From an uncultured Blautia sp. (lineage in GTDB: Bacteria; Bacillota_A; Clostridia; Lachnospirales; Lachnospiraceae), in the NCBI GenBank assembly GCA_905209435.1, contig CAJLTE010000083.1, positions 1 to 13,261 of the forward strand: a DNA stretch of 13,261 nt. Direction: 5' to 3'. Position numbers and translations under genes: made by a program. This document shows positions 1 through 6,930 of this stretch, piece after piece; within the stretch, counting starts at the first letter, position 1; every line of letters begins with the position of its first letter. Under the pieces are notes generated by a model. It saw only the letters and a program-made list of their open reading frames with translations, was not told where the DNA came from and ran no database searches.

Positions 1-302
1 GCTCTCATGTTCACTGGCTGACAGGAACTGCTTCTACTGTAATGGTAGGATGTGTAGAAGGTATCCTGGGACTTCGCCCTGACCTTGGCGGTCTTCGCCT
101 GTCTCCTTCCGTGCCAAGAGACTGGAAGCACTTTGAGATTGAGAAAGTTTTTCGTGGAAAACAGCTTCATATCTCCGTAGAAAATCCAGACGGAAAGGAA
201 TCCGGCTGTAATAGCCTGACTCTTAATGGTCAAAAACTGACAGATAACTATATTCCTGAAAAACTTCTTCATAATAGCAATGAAATCGTACTGACACTTT
301 AA
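1..302 (+). CDS. GH94-type glycoside phosphorylase, C-terminal fragment
   Basis: Only the last 99 residues are in the window; the gene runs in from the left and reading begins at base 3. The visible part opens with HWLTGTAS, then VEGILGLRPDLGGLRLSP, then a small beta domain (FRGKQLHISVENP) and ends at a TAA. This order (W-TGTA, EGILG-RPD-GGLR, P-DW, FRG--Y/LHI-V-NP, a hydrophobic tail) is the C-terminal signature of GH94 (formerly GT36) phosphorylases such as cellobiose, chitobiose or beta-glucan phosphorylases, which split beta-glucosides with phosphate to give a sugar 1-phosphate. The catalytic Asp and the phosphate site lie outside the window, so the substrate cannot be named. It is intracellular by family. 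It ends 290 bp before a convergent AraC regulator gene, a common neighbour for sugar-use genes. Family call fairly sure, substrate unknown. Confidence 0.8.
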   Translation, partial: SHVHWLTGTASTVMVGCVEGILGLRPDLGGLRLSPSVPRDWKHFEIEKVFRGKQLHISVENPDGKESGCNSLTLNGQKLTDNYIPEKLLHNSNEIVLTL

Positions 303-463
303 TCTGATAAACTTAACATCATTCTTTTATAGATAATATCTGTTAAAATATACATAACTGTTCAGTACCTTTGCGGAATAGCAGGTTGCTGAATAGTTAC
401 AAATATACAATATATAACTCATATATTCCATACGATACACATATTCAAAATACATATATTCAC

Positions 464-498
464 GATATCAGGGTCAAAAACAAGATGGCCCTGGTATC
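464..498 (+). terminator. Hairpin after GH94 gene, possible terminator
   Basis: The arms GATATCAGGGTC (464-475) and GGCCCTGGTATC (487-498) form a 12-pair stem with an 11-base loop. As + strand RNA all 12 positions pair, two of them as G-U; as minus-strand RNA these become A-C mismatches. The structure therefore suits a + strand transcript, fitting the end of the GH94 message. The downstream DNA is T-rich but lacks a clean U run, so it may be a weak terminator or a 3' end-protecting stem. Confidence 0.5.
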
Positions 499-530
499 AT
501 CCTCATTACTATTATCTTTCCTTGTTTATA

Positions 531-584
531 AAAATAAGCAGTTACTTCAGGAAATTATTTTTCCTGTACGTAACCGCTTATTTT
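531..584. terminator. Bidirectional rho-independent terminator
   Basis: A long stem forms between AAAATAAGC-A-GTTAC (531-545) and GTAAC-C-GCTTATTTT (570-584), with a second inner stem CAGGAAA/TTTCCTG (548-554, 560-566). A-rich DNA on one side and T-rich DNA on the other give a U tract in both directions. It sits 6 bp past the AraC stop codon and downstream of the GH94 gene, so it can end both converging transcripts. Confidence 0.85.
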
Positions 585-590
585 AATATT

Positions 591-1391
591 TTATTTAGCC
601 TGTCCCGTTTTCAATTCCGGTTCCGCTGCAACATGAAGTTCTTTCTCTATATCCCAGTGCATCATATAATGTTCATCCCTATATTTACCAGGTGTCATTC
701 CTACAACTTCACGAAACTGCTGGATAAAATGGCTCTGGGAAGAAAAGGAAAGACGGTTTGCAATCTCAATAATTGGATAATCACTGTACTGCAAAAGGTT
801 CTTTGCCATTTCTATCTTCTGTCTGCGGATATAGGCACTGACAGATATTCCTGTTTCTTTTTTAAATAATCTTGAAAGATAACTTGCAGATACTCCTAAT
901 GAGTCTGCAAGATCCTCTATTGTAATACGTTCTTTGACATGAGAATAAATGTATTCTTTGCTTGCATTAATATGTTTTGAATAAGTATTATCTCTGAAAT
1001 ATCTGCGCATTTTTTCAGTATAGTCCATTACCATCTCATCATGCAAGCTCTGAACTCCTTCCACTGTATGAATATCATCCAGCTTCTGAATATAAAAATC
1101 GCTCAGACGAAATGCCTGTTCCATCTCCATCCCATTCTGTTTGCAGAGTCTTGTGATCATTGCCGTCGTTATGACAAAATGATATTTTATATTTGTAACT
1201 GCATTCTTTGACAATACCCCTACGCCATCGCATTCTATAAATCTCTGCTGCTCACAATTCTTCTTAACAGCTTCAACATCTCCACTTGCAACTGCACGAT
1301 AGAATAGTAATTCCTCTGTTGGTTCTCTATGCTCAATTTCATCAAACTCATCTTCTGCCTCAAAAAGAAGCCATTCATTCTGATAACTCAT
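591..1391 (-). CDS. AraC family transcriptional regulator
   Basis: A 266-residue DNA-binding regulator. The C-terminal half carries the paired helix-turn-helix of the AraC family: first helix pair about 158-180 (IEDLADSLGVSASYLSRLFK), second about 207-236, closing with the family hallmark GMTPGKYR. Residues 1-140 are mostly helical and acidic at the start, with no cupin sugar-binding fold visible. They contain a GVLSKN...NIKYHFV...LSDFYIQKLD block that I recall from other Firmicutes AraC proteins, including YSIRK-type regulators, where the ligand is unknown. A 26-residue tail follows the DNA-binding domain. The start is fixed by AGGAGA six bases upstream, overlapping the stop of the YkgJ-type gene, so the two are probably translationally coupled. 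It is the last gene before the 531-584 terminator. Regulating the convergent GH94 gene is plausible but only inferred from position. Confidence 0.88.
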   Translation of the reverse strand: MSYQNEWLLFEAEDEFDEIEHREPTEELLFYRAVASGDVEAVKKNCEQQRFIECDGVGVLSKNAVTNIKYHFVITTAMITRLCKQNGMEMEQAFRLSDFYIQKLDDIHTVEGVQSLHDEMVMDYTEKMRRYFRDNTYSKHINASKEYIYSHVKERITIEDLADSLGVSASYLSRLFKKETGISVSAYIRRQKIEMAKNLLQYSDYPIIEIANRLSFSSQSHFIQQFREVVGMTPGKYRDEHYMMHWDIEKELHVAAEPELKTGQAK

Positions 1392-1400
1392 TTGTTTCTC

Positions 1401-2069
1401 CTATGCCAATGCCAATAAATCTTTTCCTTCCTTCAATCTTTCATAAAATTGTATATAAAAATCCTGATTCTCATCATAAGGCTTCATATAAAATCTGTTT
1501 ACTACGAAAAGATTCAAATTTCGGATTAATTCCGGATTCTCAGCATTGTACAGAACTTCCTGTACATCTAGCAAAAAATAATGCCAGTCATTGACAAATT
1601 TCTCATAATTTTTCAGATCCGGTGTATCGATCCATTTTTTTACTTTGATCTTGCTGCGGTTTGTTTTTGGACATTCGTGAACCTGAAGAATGTATTTAAA
1701 GCCGCCGTCTTCATAAAACCTTCCCAGAGGGAACAATCTGCAGAATCCCGGTCTGATGGCATGAATGCTGCAACGGCCTTCTCTGTTGAGGAAAACACAT
1801 TGCTCATTCGCACCGGTCATTCGAAGATGTGGCAGGATATTACCATCTGATACGCCCAGTTCCAGGCATTCCTGCAGAAGCTGTTCTGCCGGTTTCTTCA
1901 ATCCTATTGATAATCTGTGTACATCAAATGGGTCTAAGATCACAGAATCGCCCATACCCTGACAACAGTCACAGCAACCTTCACAATTGTGGCTGTCTGC
2001 TTTTACCATATCATTAGAATCATATAATTTTCCATCTGAAATTTCTTCCAGTGTTTGTTCTCTGCGCAT
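1401..2069 (-). CDS. YkgJ-type cysteine-cluster protein (CxxCxxCC)
   Basis: A 222-residue protein of the YkgJ / putative zinc- or iron-chelating family. The N-terminal motif is C29-x2-C32-C33-x-C35-C36, followed by C91 (CVFLN), C100 (GRCSIHAIRPGFCRLFP), C110 and C133 (HECP), the usual spread of metal-ligand cysteines. The biochemical role of the family is not established; a metal or Fe-S cluster is inferred from the cysteines. No signal peptide or membrane segment, so cytoplasmic. The start used has only a distant AAAGGA, about 13 bases upstream; the only in-frame start-like codon just upstream is an ATT, so the ATG was kept. Nine bases separate its stop from the AraC start, and it follows the small acidic gene by 62 bp without a terminator. 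The extra Cys33 inside the motif is slightly unusual. Confidence 0.82.
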   Translation of the reverse strand: MRREQTLEEISDGKLYDSNDMVKADSHNCEGCCDCCQGMGDSVILDPFDVHRLSIGLKKPAEQLLQECLELGVSDGNILPHLRMTGANEQCVFLNREGRCSIHAIRPGFCRLFPLGRFYEDGGFKYILQVHECPKTNRSKIKVKKWIDTPDLKNYEKFVNDWHYFLLDVQEVLYNAENPELIRNLNLFVVNRFYMKPYDENQDFYIQFYERLKEGKDLLALA

Positions 2070-2131
2070 AATGTATGCCGTATCCTTTCATTACAGGCAA
2101 AACTCTTATTCACCTGCCAAGTTTCTTTCAG

Positions 2132-2509
2132 TTAGAATGCCTCTAATCCGGTTACGCCCCAGTCAGAAGCAAGTTCTTTCATTCCATCAAGAACTTCTTC
2201 TCTGGAATATCCGTTGTCATCCAGGAAATCTCCGTCCATATCATTCAGGTACAGATAAAAGGTCAGGGCCAGTTCCAGATAGTCTACATCATCCTCTACC
2301 ATGCCTACATAGAGTTCATTCTCTGCTTCGTTGATCTTACCTTCTTCTGCAAGTTTCATGATCGTTGCAAAGAGTTTATCTGCTTCTGTATAATCTGCTT
2401 CATTCTCCGGAAGAGTATAATTCGGCTGCTGTTCATGAAGCAGAAGCTTCGCGATCAATCTTCCTACATCCTGAATATTTCTTATCATGTGGTCATCCTG
2501 TACTGCCAT
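2132..2509 (-). CDS. Small acidic DUF6483-like protein
   Basis: A 125-residue, strongly acidic soluble protein. The opening (DDHMIRNIQDVGRLIAKLLL) resembles my memory of DUF6483 proteins from Lachnospiraceae, whose function is unknown; I could not check this. The rest is predicted helical, with a repeat-like middle (AEEGKINEAENELY, DYLELALTFYLYLN) that suggests tetratricopeptide-type helix pairs. No catalytic motif, signal peptide or membrane segment. AAAGGA ten bases upstream supports the ATG. It lies 77 bp downstream of topB on the same strand with no terminator between, and 62 bp before the YkgJ-type gene. A gene is well supported by its length, ribosome binding site and placement; the function is unknown. 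Confidence 0.75.
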   Translation of the reverse strand: MAVQDDHMIRNIQDVGRLIAKLLLHEQQPNYTLPENEADYTEADKLFATIMKLAEEGKINEAENELYVGMVEDDVDYLELALTFYLYLNDMDGDFLDDNGYSREEVLDGMKELASDWGVTGLEAF

Positions 2510-2570
2510 ATCTGTTTCATCCTTTCTGATTTTTCGTTCTATATCTTATTTCTCTCATTTATTTTTCTGA

Positions 2571-2579
2571 AATATATCA
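2571..2579 (-). promoter_or_regulatory. Possible internal extended -10 box
   Basis: On the minus strand TGATATATT lies just past the topB stop codon and about 60 bp before the DUF6483-like gene. It fits TGnTATAAT with one mismatch, but no good -35 lies upstream. It could let the three downstream genes be made without topB. Weak call. Confidence 0.25.
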
Positions 2580-2586
2580 TTGGTCT

Positions 2587-4788
2587 TTAATCCAGTTTCA
2601 GTCCTGCAAGCGCCTGTGCAAATGCATTATTTACCGGCTCTTTGGCTTCTTTCTGCTGCTGTCTCATATATTTCTGAACATCACGCTTATTGACTCCTGC
2701 CCCTTCTTTGGCTCTCCTTGCCTGGAATGCAGATAATTTTTCTTTGTATCCACAGGCACAGATAAACGTTTCTTCTTTGCCTTTTACATACATTTCCATA
2801 CGTTTATGACATTTCGGGCAACGCGCATTTGTAGTTCTGGAAACTGTCTCCCTGTATCCGCATTCTCTGTCCTGACATACCAGCATTTTTGCATTCTTTC
2901 CGTTAACTGCAAGAAGTTTCTTACCACAGTTCGGACAGATCTTATTTGTCAGATTGTCATGGCGGAAGGTTCCCTGTCCTGTTTTAATCTCATCCACAAT
3001 ATCACAGGTATAATTTCGTATTTCTTTTAAAAATGTTTCCTGCTTCATCTTTCCTTTGGCAATATTCCCAAGCTTCATTTCCCAGTCTGCAGTCAGTTCC
3101 GGTTTCCGCAGTTCCTCAGGCACCAGTTCCAGAAGCTGTTTTGCCTTGGAAGTCAGATAGATCTCATTACCTTTCTTCTCCATCAGGAAACTGTTAAAAA
3201 GTTTCTCAATAATATCTGCTCTTGTGGCAACGGTTCCGAGACCGCCTGTCTCTCCAAGCGTCTTCACAGCTTTTGCATCGCGGCTCTCCATATAGCGTAC
3301 AGGGTTTTCCATCGCAGCAAGAAGTGTAGCTTCTGTAAATCTTGCGGGCGGTTTCGTCTTGCCTGTATTCACAGATATATGTTCAATATGCAGTTTTTCA
3401 CCTTTCTTCACCTCAGGAAGTTTCTGATCTTTCAGCTTCTGTGCATCATCTGCTGCATCCTCATCTTCATCTGTGTCCGCATTTTCGTACACTTCTTTCC
3501 ATCCGGCACTTTTTACAACCTTTCCACTGGCTGCGAAGAGTTCTCCCGCTGCTGTTCCCTCCATGCTCACCTGCTCATAAACGAAAGGTGGATACAACAC
3601 ACTCAGGAATCTGCGGACTACCATATCGTAGATCTTGCGTTCTTCATTCGTCATATGATCAAGCTGTACAAACTGCTCAGTAGGAATGATCGCATGATGG
3701 TCACTGACCTTTTTATCGTCCACAAAACTTGCATTTGCACGAACCGGCTGATTCATCAATACACCTGCAAGCTTTCTGTACGGCCCCACTGCGCAGGCTT
3801 TCAGACGCTCTTTGATCGTAGGCACAATGTCCTTACCGATATATCTGGAGTCTGTTCTCGGATACGTAAGGACTTTATGATTTTCGTACAGGCGCTGCAT
3901 AATGTTCAGCGTCTGTTTTGCAGAGTATCCGTATCTCTGGTTTGCCTCCCTCTGCAATGTAGTCAGATCATACAGACCCGGCGCAAAAGATTTCTTCTCT
4001 TTGCTGATTACAGAAGATACTTCCAGTGCCTGATTCCGGGCAGCGGATGCAATCTCCTCAGCTCTCTCTTTACTAAAAGTTCTGAAACGCTTACTCTTTG
4101 GTTCTTTCCATGTCCAGGTAACATTTCCTGCTTTCAGAGTAAGCCCGTAATACTCCTTTGGCTTAAATGCACGAATCTCCTCTTCTCGTTTCGCAATCAT
4201 TGCCAGAGTCGGAGTCTGTACACGTCCACATGAAAGCTGGGCATTATATTTGCAGGTGAGTGCTCTGGTTCCGTTCATCCCTACCAGCCAGTCAGCTTCT
4301 GCTCTTGCCACTGCCGCTCTGTACAGATTATCGTACTCATGACCGTTTTTCAAATTTGCAAAACCTTCTTTGATAGCCTTATCTGTTACAGATGAGATCC
4401 ACAGTCTGCGAATTGGCTTATGGCAATCTGCTTTGTCAAGAATCCAGCGGGCTACCAGTTCACCTTCACGACCGGCATCTGTAGCAATTATGATATCTTT
4501 GATATCTTTTCTGTACAGTTGTGTTTTTACTGCATTGTACTGTTTGCCTGTCTGACGGATAACTACTAGTTTCATCCGATCCGGCATCATGGGAAGTGTC
4601 GACATTTCCCACTTCATATATTTTTTATCATATTCCTCCGGATCTGCCAGAGTCACAAGATGGCCCAATGCCCAGGTAACTACATATTCTTTGCCCTCCA
4701 AAGTGCCGTTCCCCTTCTGGTTACATTGGAGAACCCTTGCAATGTCTCTTGCCACAGATGGTTTCTCTGCTATTACTAATGATTTCAT
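2587..4788 (-). CDS. topB: DNA topoisomerase III (type IA)
   Basis: A 733-residue type IA topoisomerase that relaxes and unlinks DNA by single-strand passage. The Toprim domain is at the N-terminus with E8 (AEKPS) and the metal-binding TDAGREGE (D104, E108). The gate region follows with SCGRVQTPTL (187-195), and the catalytic tyrosine is Y309 in LTYPRTDSRYI. The length matches chromosomal Firmicutes TopB (about 700-730). The C-terminus adds two zinc-ribbon motifs: C618-x2-C621...C638-x4-C643, and C657-x2-C660...C677-x-C679. An acidic insert (about 437-449) lies in the middle. The start has a strong AAAGGAGT seven bases upstream. It is the first gene of a four-gene minus-strand run, divergent from the PAP2 gene, with its own promoter and a leader that can form two hairpins. 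Nothing points to a plasmid or ICE type of TopB in the neighbourhood. Confidence 0.95.
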   Translation of the reverse strand: MKSLVIAEKPSVARDIARVLQCNQKGNGTLEGKEYVVTWALGHLVTLADPEEYDKKYMKWEMSTLPMMPDRMKLVVIRQTGKQYNAVKTQLYRKDIKDIIIATDAGREGELVARWILDKADCHKPIRRLWISSVTDKAIKEGFANLKNGHEYDNLYRAAVARAEADWLVGMNGTRALTCKYNAQLSCGRVQTPTLAMIAKREEEIRAFKPKEYYGLTLKAGNVTWTWKEPKSKRFRTFSKERAEEIASAARNQALEVSSVISKEKKSFAPGLYDLTTLQREANQRYGYSAKQTLNIMQRLYENHKVLTYPRTDSRYIGKDIVPTIKERLKACAVGPYRKLAGVLMNQPVRANASFVDDKKVSDHHAIIPTEQFVQLDHMTNEERKIYDMVVRRFLSVLYPPFVYEQVSMEGTAAGELFAASGKVVKSAGWKEVYENADTDEDEDAADDAQKLKDQKLPEVKKGEKLHIEHISVNTGKTKPPARFTEATLLAAMENPVRYMESRDAKAVKTLGETGGLGTVATRADIIEKLFNSFLMEKKGNEIYLTSKAKQLLELVPEELRKPELTADWEMKLGNIAKGKMKQETFLKEIRNYTCDIVDEIKTGQGTFRHDNLTNKICPNCGKKLLAVNGKNAKMLVCQDRECGYRETVSRTTNARCPKCHKRMEMYVKGKEETFICACGYKEKLSAFQARRAKEGAGVNKRDVQKYMRQQQKEAKEPVNNAFAQALAGLKLD

Positions 4789-4814
4789 AAATAACTCCTT
4801 TAAAAATCTACAGC

Positions 4815-4870
4815 CAGGGCACTGACAGCCCTGACCGCCGATTTCTCACTGTTGTTTATGCTTACAACAG
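4815..4870 (-). promoter_or_regulatory. topB leader with two stem-loops
   Basis: In the minus-strand transcript, hairpin 1 has 7-pair arms CTGTTGT (4870-4864) and ACAACAG (4855-4849) around an 8-base loop. Hairpin 2 has arms GTCAGGGC and GCCCTGGC (8 pairs, one G-U; core 4815-4833) with a 7-base loop. ATTTTTAAAGGAG follows seven bases after hairpin 2, so a short U run and the ribosome binding site directly follow it. Attenuation or ribosome-access control is possible; no known riboswitch is recognised. Confidence 0.4.
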
Positions 4871-4886
4871 CTTCTTCTCTTAGAAA

Positions 4887-4895
4887 AGTATAGCA
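4887..4895 (-). promoter_or_regulatory. topB promoter, extended -10
   Basis: TGCTATACT on the minus strand matches TGnTATAAT with one mismatch. No good -35 is found at the right distance (TGGAAT-like at best), as is usual with extended -10 promoters. The expected transcript start is near 4880, giving a leader of about 90 bases. Confidence 0.6.
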
Positions 4896-4991
4896 TAGAT
4901 AGACTGCCTATTCCAGCATTCGGTTTATAAAATGCACATTTTTTTGCAGTTTTCTTTATAAAATTTTTATATACTTTATGAGAAAATTTAT

Positions 4992-5020
4992 TTGTAAAAA
5001 AAGTATGAAGATGATATGAT
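4992..5020 (+). promoter_or_regulatory. Promoter of the PAP2-type gene
   Basis: TTGTAA (4992-4997), a 17-base spacer and TATGAT (5015-5020), the latter preceded by TGA to give an extended -10. The predicted start near 5027 leaves a leader of about 50 bases before the GTG start codon. It is divergent from the topB promoter, with about 100 bp of very AT-rich DNA between the two. Confidence 0.7.
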
Positions 5021-5077
5021 ATTGAAAGAAAGAAATCGTAACAATTTTAATACAACTTATACAAGGAAGGTGACATC

Positions 5078-5761
5078 GTGAAGCGTTTTATTGCCAAATA
5101 CCGACACGGACTTGTAATTAGTATTTACAGTATTATTTATATCCTGATGTTCAGTTATCTGGAACATCGGCCGGTTCACAGCTATCATATCGTACATACA
5201 GTTTTTGATGACTGGATTCCATTTTGTGAATTTTTCATCGTGCCTTATATGTTATGGTTTCCATATATGATTCTGGCTGTAATTTATTTTATCTTTTTTA
5301 ATAAGAATAAGCACGAGTATTATCAGCTGGCATTTAATCTTATGATGGGAATGACCATTTTCCTTATCATTTCCTATGTTTACCCAAATGCCCAGCATAT
5401 CCGCCCGACAGAATTTCCAAGGGACAACATTTTTACAGATGCTGTGAAATGGCTGTACCGTACAGATACTCCTACGAATATTCTTCCGAGTATTCATGTG
5501 TTTAACTCTCTTGCGATCCATATGTCGCTTACGAACTGTGAGGCACTGCGTGATAAGAAACTTGTAAAAGCAGCATCTTTTACACTTACATCGCTGATCA
5601 TCATGTCCACAATGTTCCTGAAACAGCATTCTGTGATCGATGTATGCATGGGTTCCACTCTTGCATTATTCGGCTTCCTGGTTTTTTATCCAAGAAAGGC
5701 AGCTGAATCTTCCAGAGCAGGCTACTTCAGCAAAGCCGAAAGAAAGAAAAGTGAAAATTAA
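5078..5761 (+). CDS. PAP2/Aur1-like membrane phosphatase
   Basis: A 227-residue integral membrane protein with about five or six hydrophobic segments (12-28, 52-74, 84-101, 138-150, 168-181, 190-204). The PAP2 active-site motifs are present in order: R109-P110 in YPNAQHIRP, PSIH at 137-140, and S177-x6-H184-x3-D188 in STMFLKQHSVIDV. These form the phosphate pocket and the phospho-histidine of lipid phosphatases and Aur1-type transferases. The lysine normally seven residues before Arg in motif 1 is Tyr102 here. The likely substrate is a lipid phosphate or undecaprenyl pyrophosphate at the membrane; this is inferred from the family. Translation starts at GTG, placed by AAGGAAGGTGA just upstream; no ATG fits. 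It is a single-gene transcript with its own promoter and terminator. The basic tail after residue 205 is probably cytoplasmic. Confidence 0.85.
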   Translation: MKRFIAKYRHGLVISIYSIIYILMFSYLEHRPVHSYHIVHTVFDDWIPFCEFFIVPYMLWFPYMILAVIYFIFFNKNKHEYYQLAFNLMMGMTIFLIISYVYPNAQHIRPTEFPRDNIFTDAVKWLYRTDTPTNILPSIHVFNSLAIHMSLTNCEALRDKKLVKAASFTLTSLIIMSTMFLKQHSVIDVCMGSTLALFGFLVFYPRKAAESSRAGYFSKAERKKSEN

Positions 5762-5774
5762 TTTCCAAAAAGCA

Positions 5775-5831
5775 AAAAGCAGAACTCCTGGCTGAAACCA
5801 TTATTTGTTTCTTATCAGGTGTTCTGCTTTT
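5775..5831. terminator. Bidirectional rho-independent terminator
   Basis: AAAAGCAGAAC-T-CCTG (5775-5790) pairs with CAGG-T-GTTCTGCTTTT (5816-5831): 11 pairs, one T-T mismatch, then 4 more. Inside, GAAAC and GTTTC can pair further. It lies 13 bp after the PAP2 stop. In the minus direction the stem ends in TTTTTGCTTTTTGG, so it can also end the sfsA-mutY-GT2 transcript. Confidence 0.88.
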
Positions 5832-5913
5832 ATATATTCTTAATCTCCTCTTCTGCTTACCACTGAAATCAGGCAAATATTCACAATTGAAGCGAGTGAC
5901 TTACTTAATTTGA

Positions 5914-6930
5914 TTAATTGAATCCATAAAATTTCTGACTGATCTTATAAGCCGCTACTGACATCTTTCTGCCGCCCCTTCCAGGAAGGTTCATAACTCT
6001 GCCGAAGAGACTGTGACGAAGTCTTCTGTATACAGCACGATTCTGTGTCTTGATGTATTCAAGAAGTTCTTTCTTCTTCTCCAGTGATTCCTCTGTATTT
6101 GCTCTGATCAGCATGATGGATGATACCGTTGTAATAATATCCAGATAACTGAACATATAATTTCTCAGACGTTTATCTGTATTCGGACAATTAATATAAG
6201 CGTCTACCATCAGCTTATTTACACGGATCTGCTGATCGATACGTTTGATCATTACTTTCTCATTTACAGACTGGTCATCTCTGCCGATAAAATAGCGATA
6301 GAAATTCACATCCAGATAATACAGATTCTTTACATATGGAAGTGGTTCAAACGCAAACAAATTATCTACATAAAATGTATGTTTCGGCAGTTCCAGACCA
6401 CATTCATGAAGCAGTTTGGTACGATAGATCATAGAATGCATCAGGAGATATTTCCCCTTAGGCATATGCTTTACTTCTTCCCAGCCAAACACTTTGTCCT
6501 GCGGCAGGCATCTGCGGTACTGCATTACTTTCTTACGGGTCGCACCCTGCTTCTCATATACGAAATTACTGATCAGAAGATCTACTGTCTGCGGACCTCT
6601 GAGCAGTTCATATAACGTCTCCAGAATTTTAATATATGCTTCTTTATTTACCCAGTCATCGCTGTCTACTACTTTGAAATACAGCCCTGTAGCGTTTCTG
6701 ATACCTGCGTTCACTGCCTCTCCGTGACCACCGTTCTCCTGATGAATAGCCTTTACGATCGTAGGATATTTCGCAGCATAGGCATCTGCAATCTCTGCAG
6801 TTCTGTCCGAAGATCCATCATCAACGACAAGAATCTCCACTTCTTCTCCTCCCACTAATAATGACTCTATACATTTCTCCATATAATCTTGAGAATTATA
6901 ACATGGAATCGCAATACTTAACAGTTTCAT
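5914..6930 (-). CDS. Family 2 glycosyltransferase
   Basis: A 338-residue GT-A fold glycosyltransferase. The N-terminus (SIAIPCYNSQDYMEKCIESL) starts the nucleotide-binding fold, VVDDGSSDRT (35-44) binds the UDP part, NGGHGEAVNAGI (66-77) is the usual loop, and VVDSDDW (87-93) is the DxD metal site. The C-terminal 150 residues are helical and basic and end without clear membrane spans, so it is probably a cytoplasmic or peripheral enzyme adding sugar to a lipid or polymer acceptor of the envelope. Donor and acceptor cannot be read from sequence. Its ATG overlaps the mutY stop by four bases (ATGA), with AAGGAGG seven bases before it inside mutY, which fixes the start and indicates coupling. It is the last gene of the sfsA-mutY-GT2 unit. 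An isolated GT2 with two DNA-repair-type genes makes no obvious pathway. Confidence 0.9.
   Translation of the reverse strand: MKLLSIAIPCYNSQDYMEKCIESLLVGGEEVEILVVDDGSSDRTAEIADAYAAKYPTIVKAIHQENGGHGEAVNAGIRNATGLYFKVVDSDDWVNKEAYIKILETLYELLRGPQTVDLLISNFVYEKQGATRKKVMQYRRCLPQDKVFGWEEVKHMPKGKYLLMHSMIYRTKLLHECGLELPKHTFYVDNLFAFEPLPYVKNLYYLDVNFYRYFIGRDDQSVNEKVMIKRIDQQIRVNKLMVDAYINCPNTDKRLRNYMFSYLDIITTVSSIMLIRANTEESLEKKKELLEYIKTQNRAVYRRLRHSLFGRVMNLPGRGGRKMSVAAYKISQKFYGFN

Larger units (their letters stand above)
303..590. other. Convergent intergenic region, AT-rich, no gene
   Basis: This 288 bp stretch lies between the converging GH94 and AraC genes. Bases 303-463 are AT-rich with several irregular CATATATTC-like words and no credible coding frame. 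From 464 it holds two stem-loops, listed separately. A 71-codon + strand frame (371-586) runs through both hairpins, has no ribosome binding site and shows no family likeness, so I do not call it a gene. Confidence 0.7.

Noticed and set aside
420..461. Three CATATATTC-like words suggesting a repeat array
   Set aside because: The copies are short, imperfect and unevenly spaced in AT-rich DNA; not a CRISPR or operator array.
371..586. 71-codon + strand reading frame in the intergenic region
   Set aside because: No ribosome binding site, no family likeness, and it runs through two hairpins including a terminator.
3379..4233. 284-codon + strand reading frame antisense to topB
   Set aside because: It lies wholly inside topB, whose motifs are all intact; its cysteine- and histidine-rich product is typical of a reverse-strand shadow and it has no ribosome binding site.
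4815..4839. Ten-base word GGTCAGGGCT in the topB leader, complementary to part of the MATE leader RNA
   Set aside because: Ten bases within two 100-base leaders of similar composition can match by chance; there is no further similarity to suggest a shared element or RNA pairing.
4826..4853. GTG-started 13-codon frame inside the topB leader
   Set aside because: No ribosome binding site and it reads straight through hairpin 2; probably chance.
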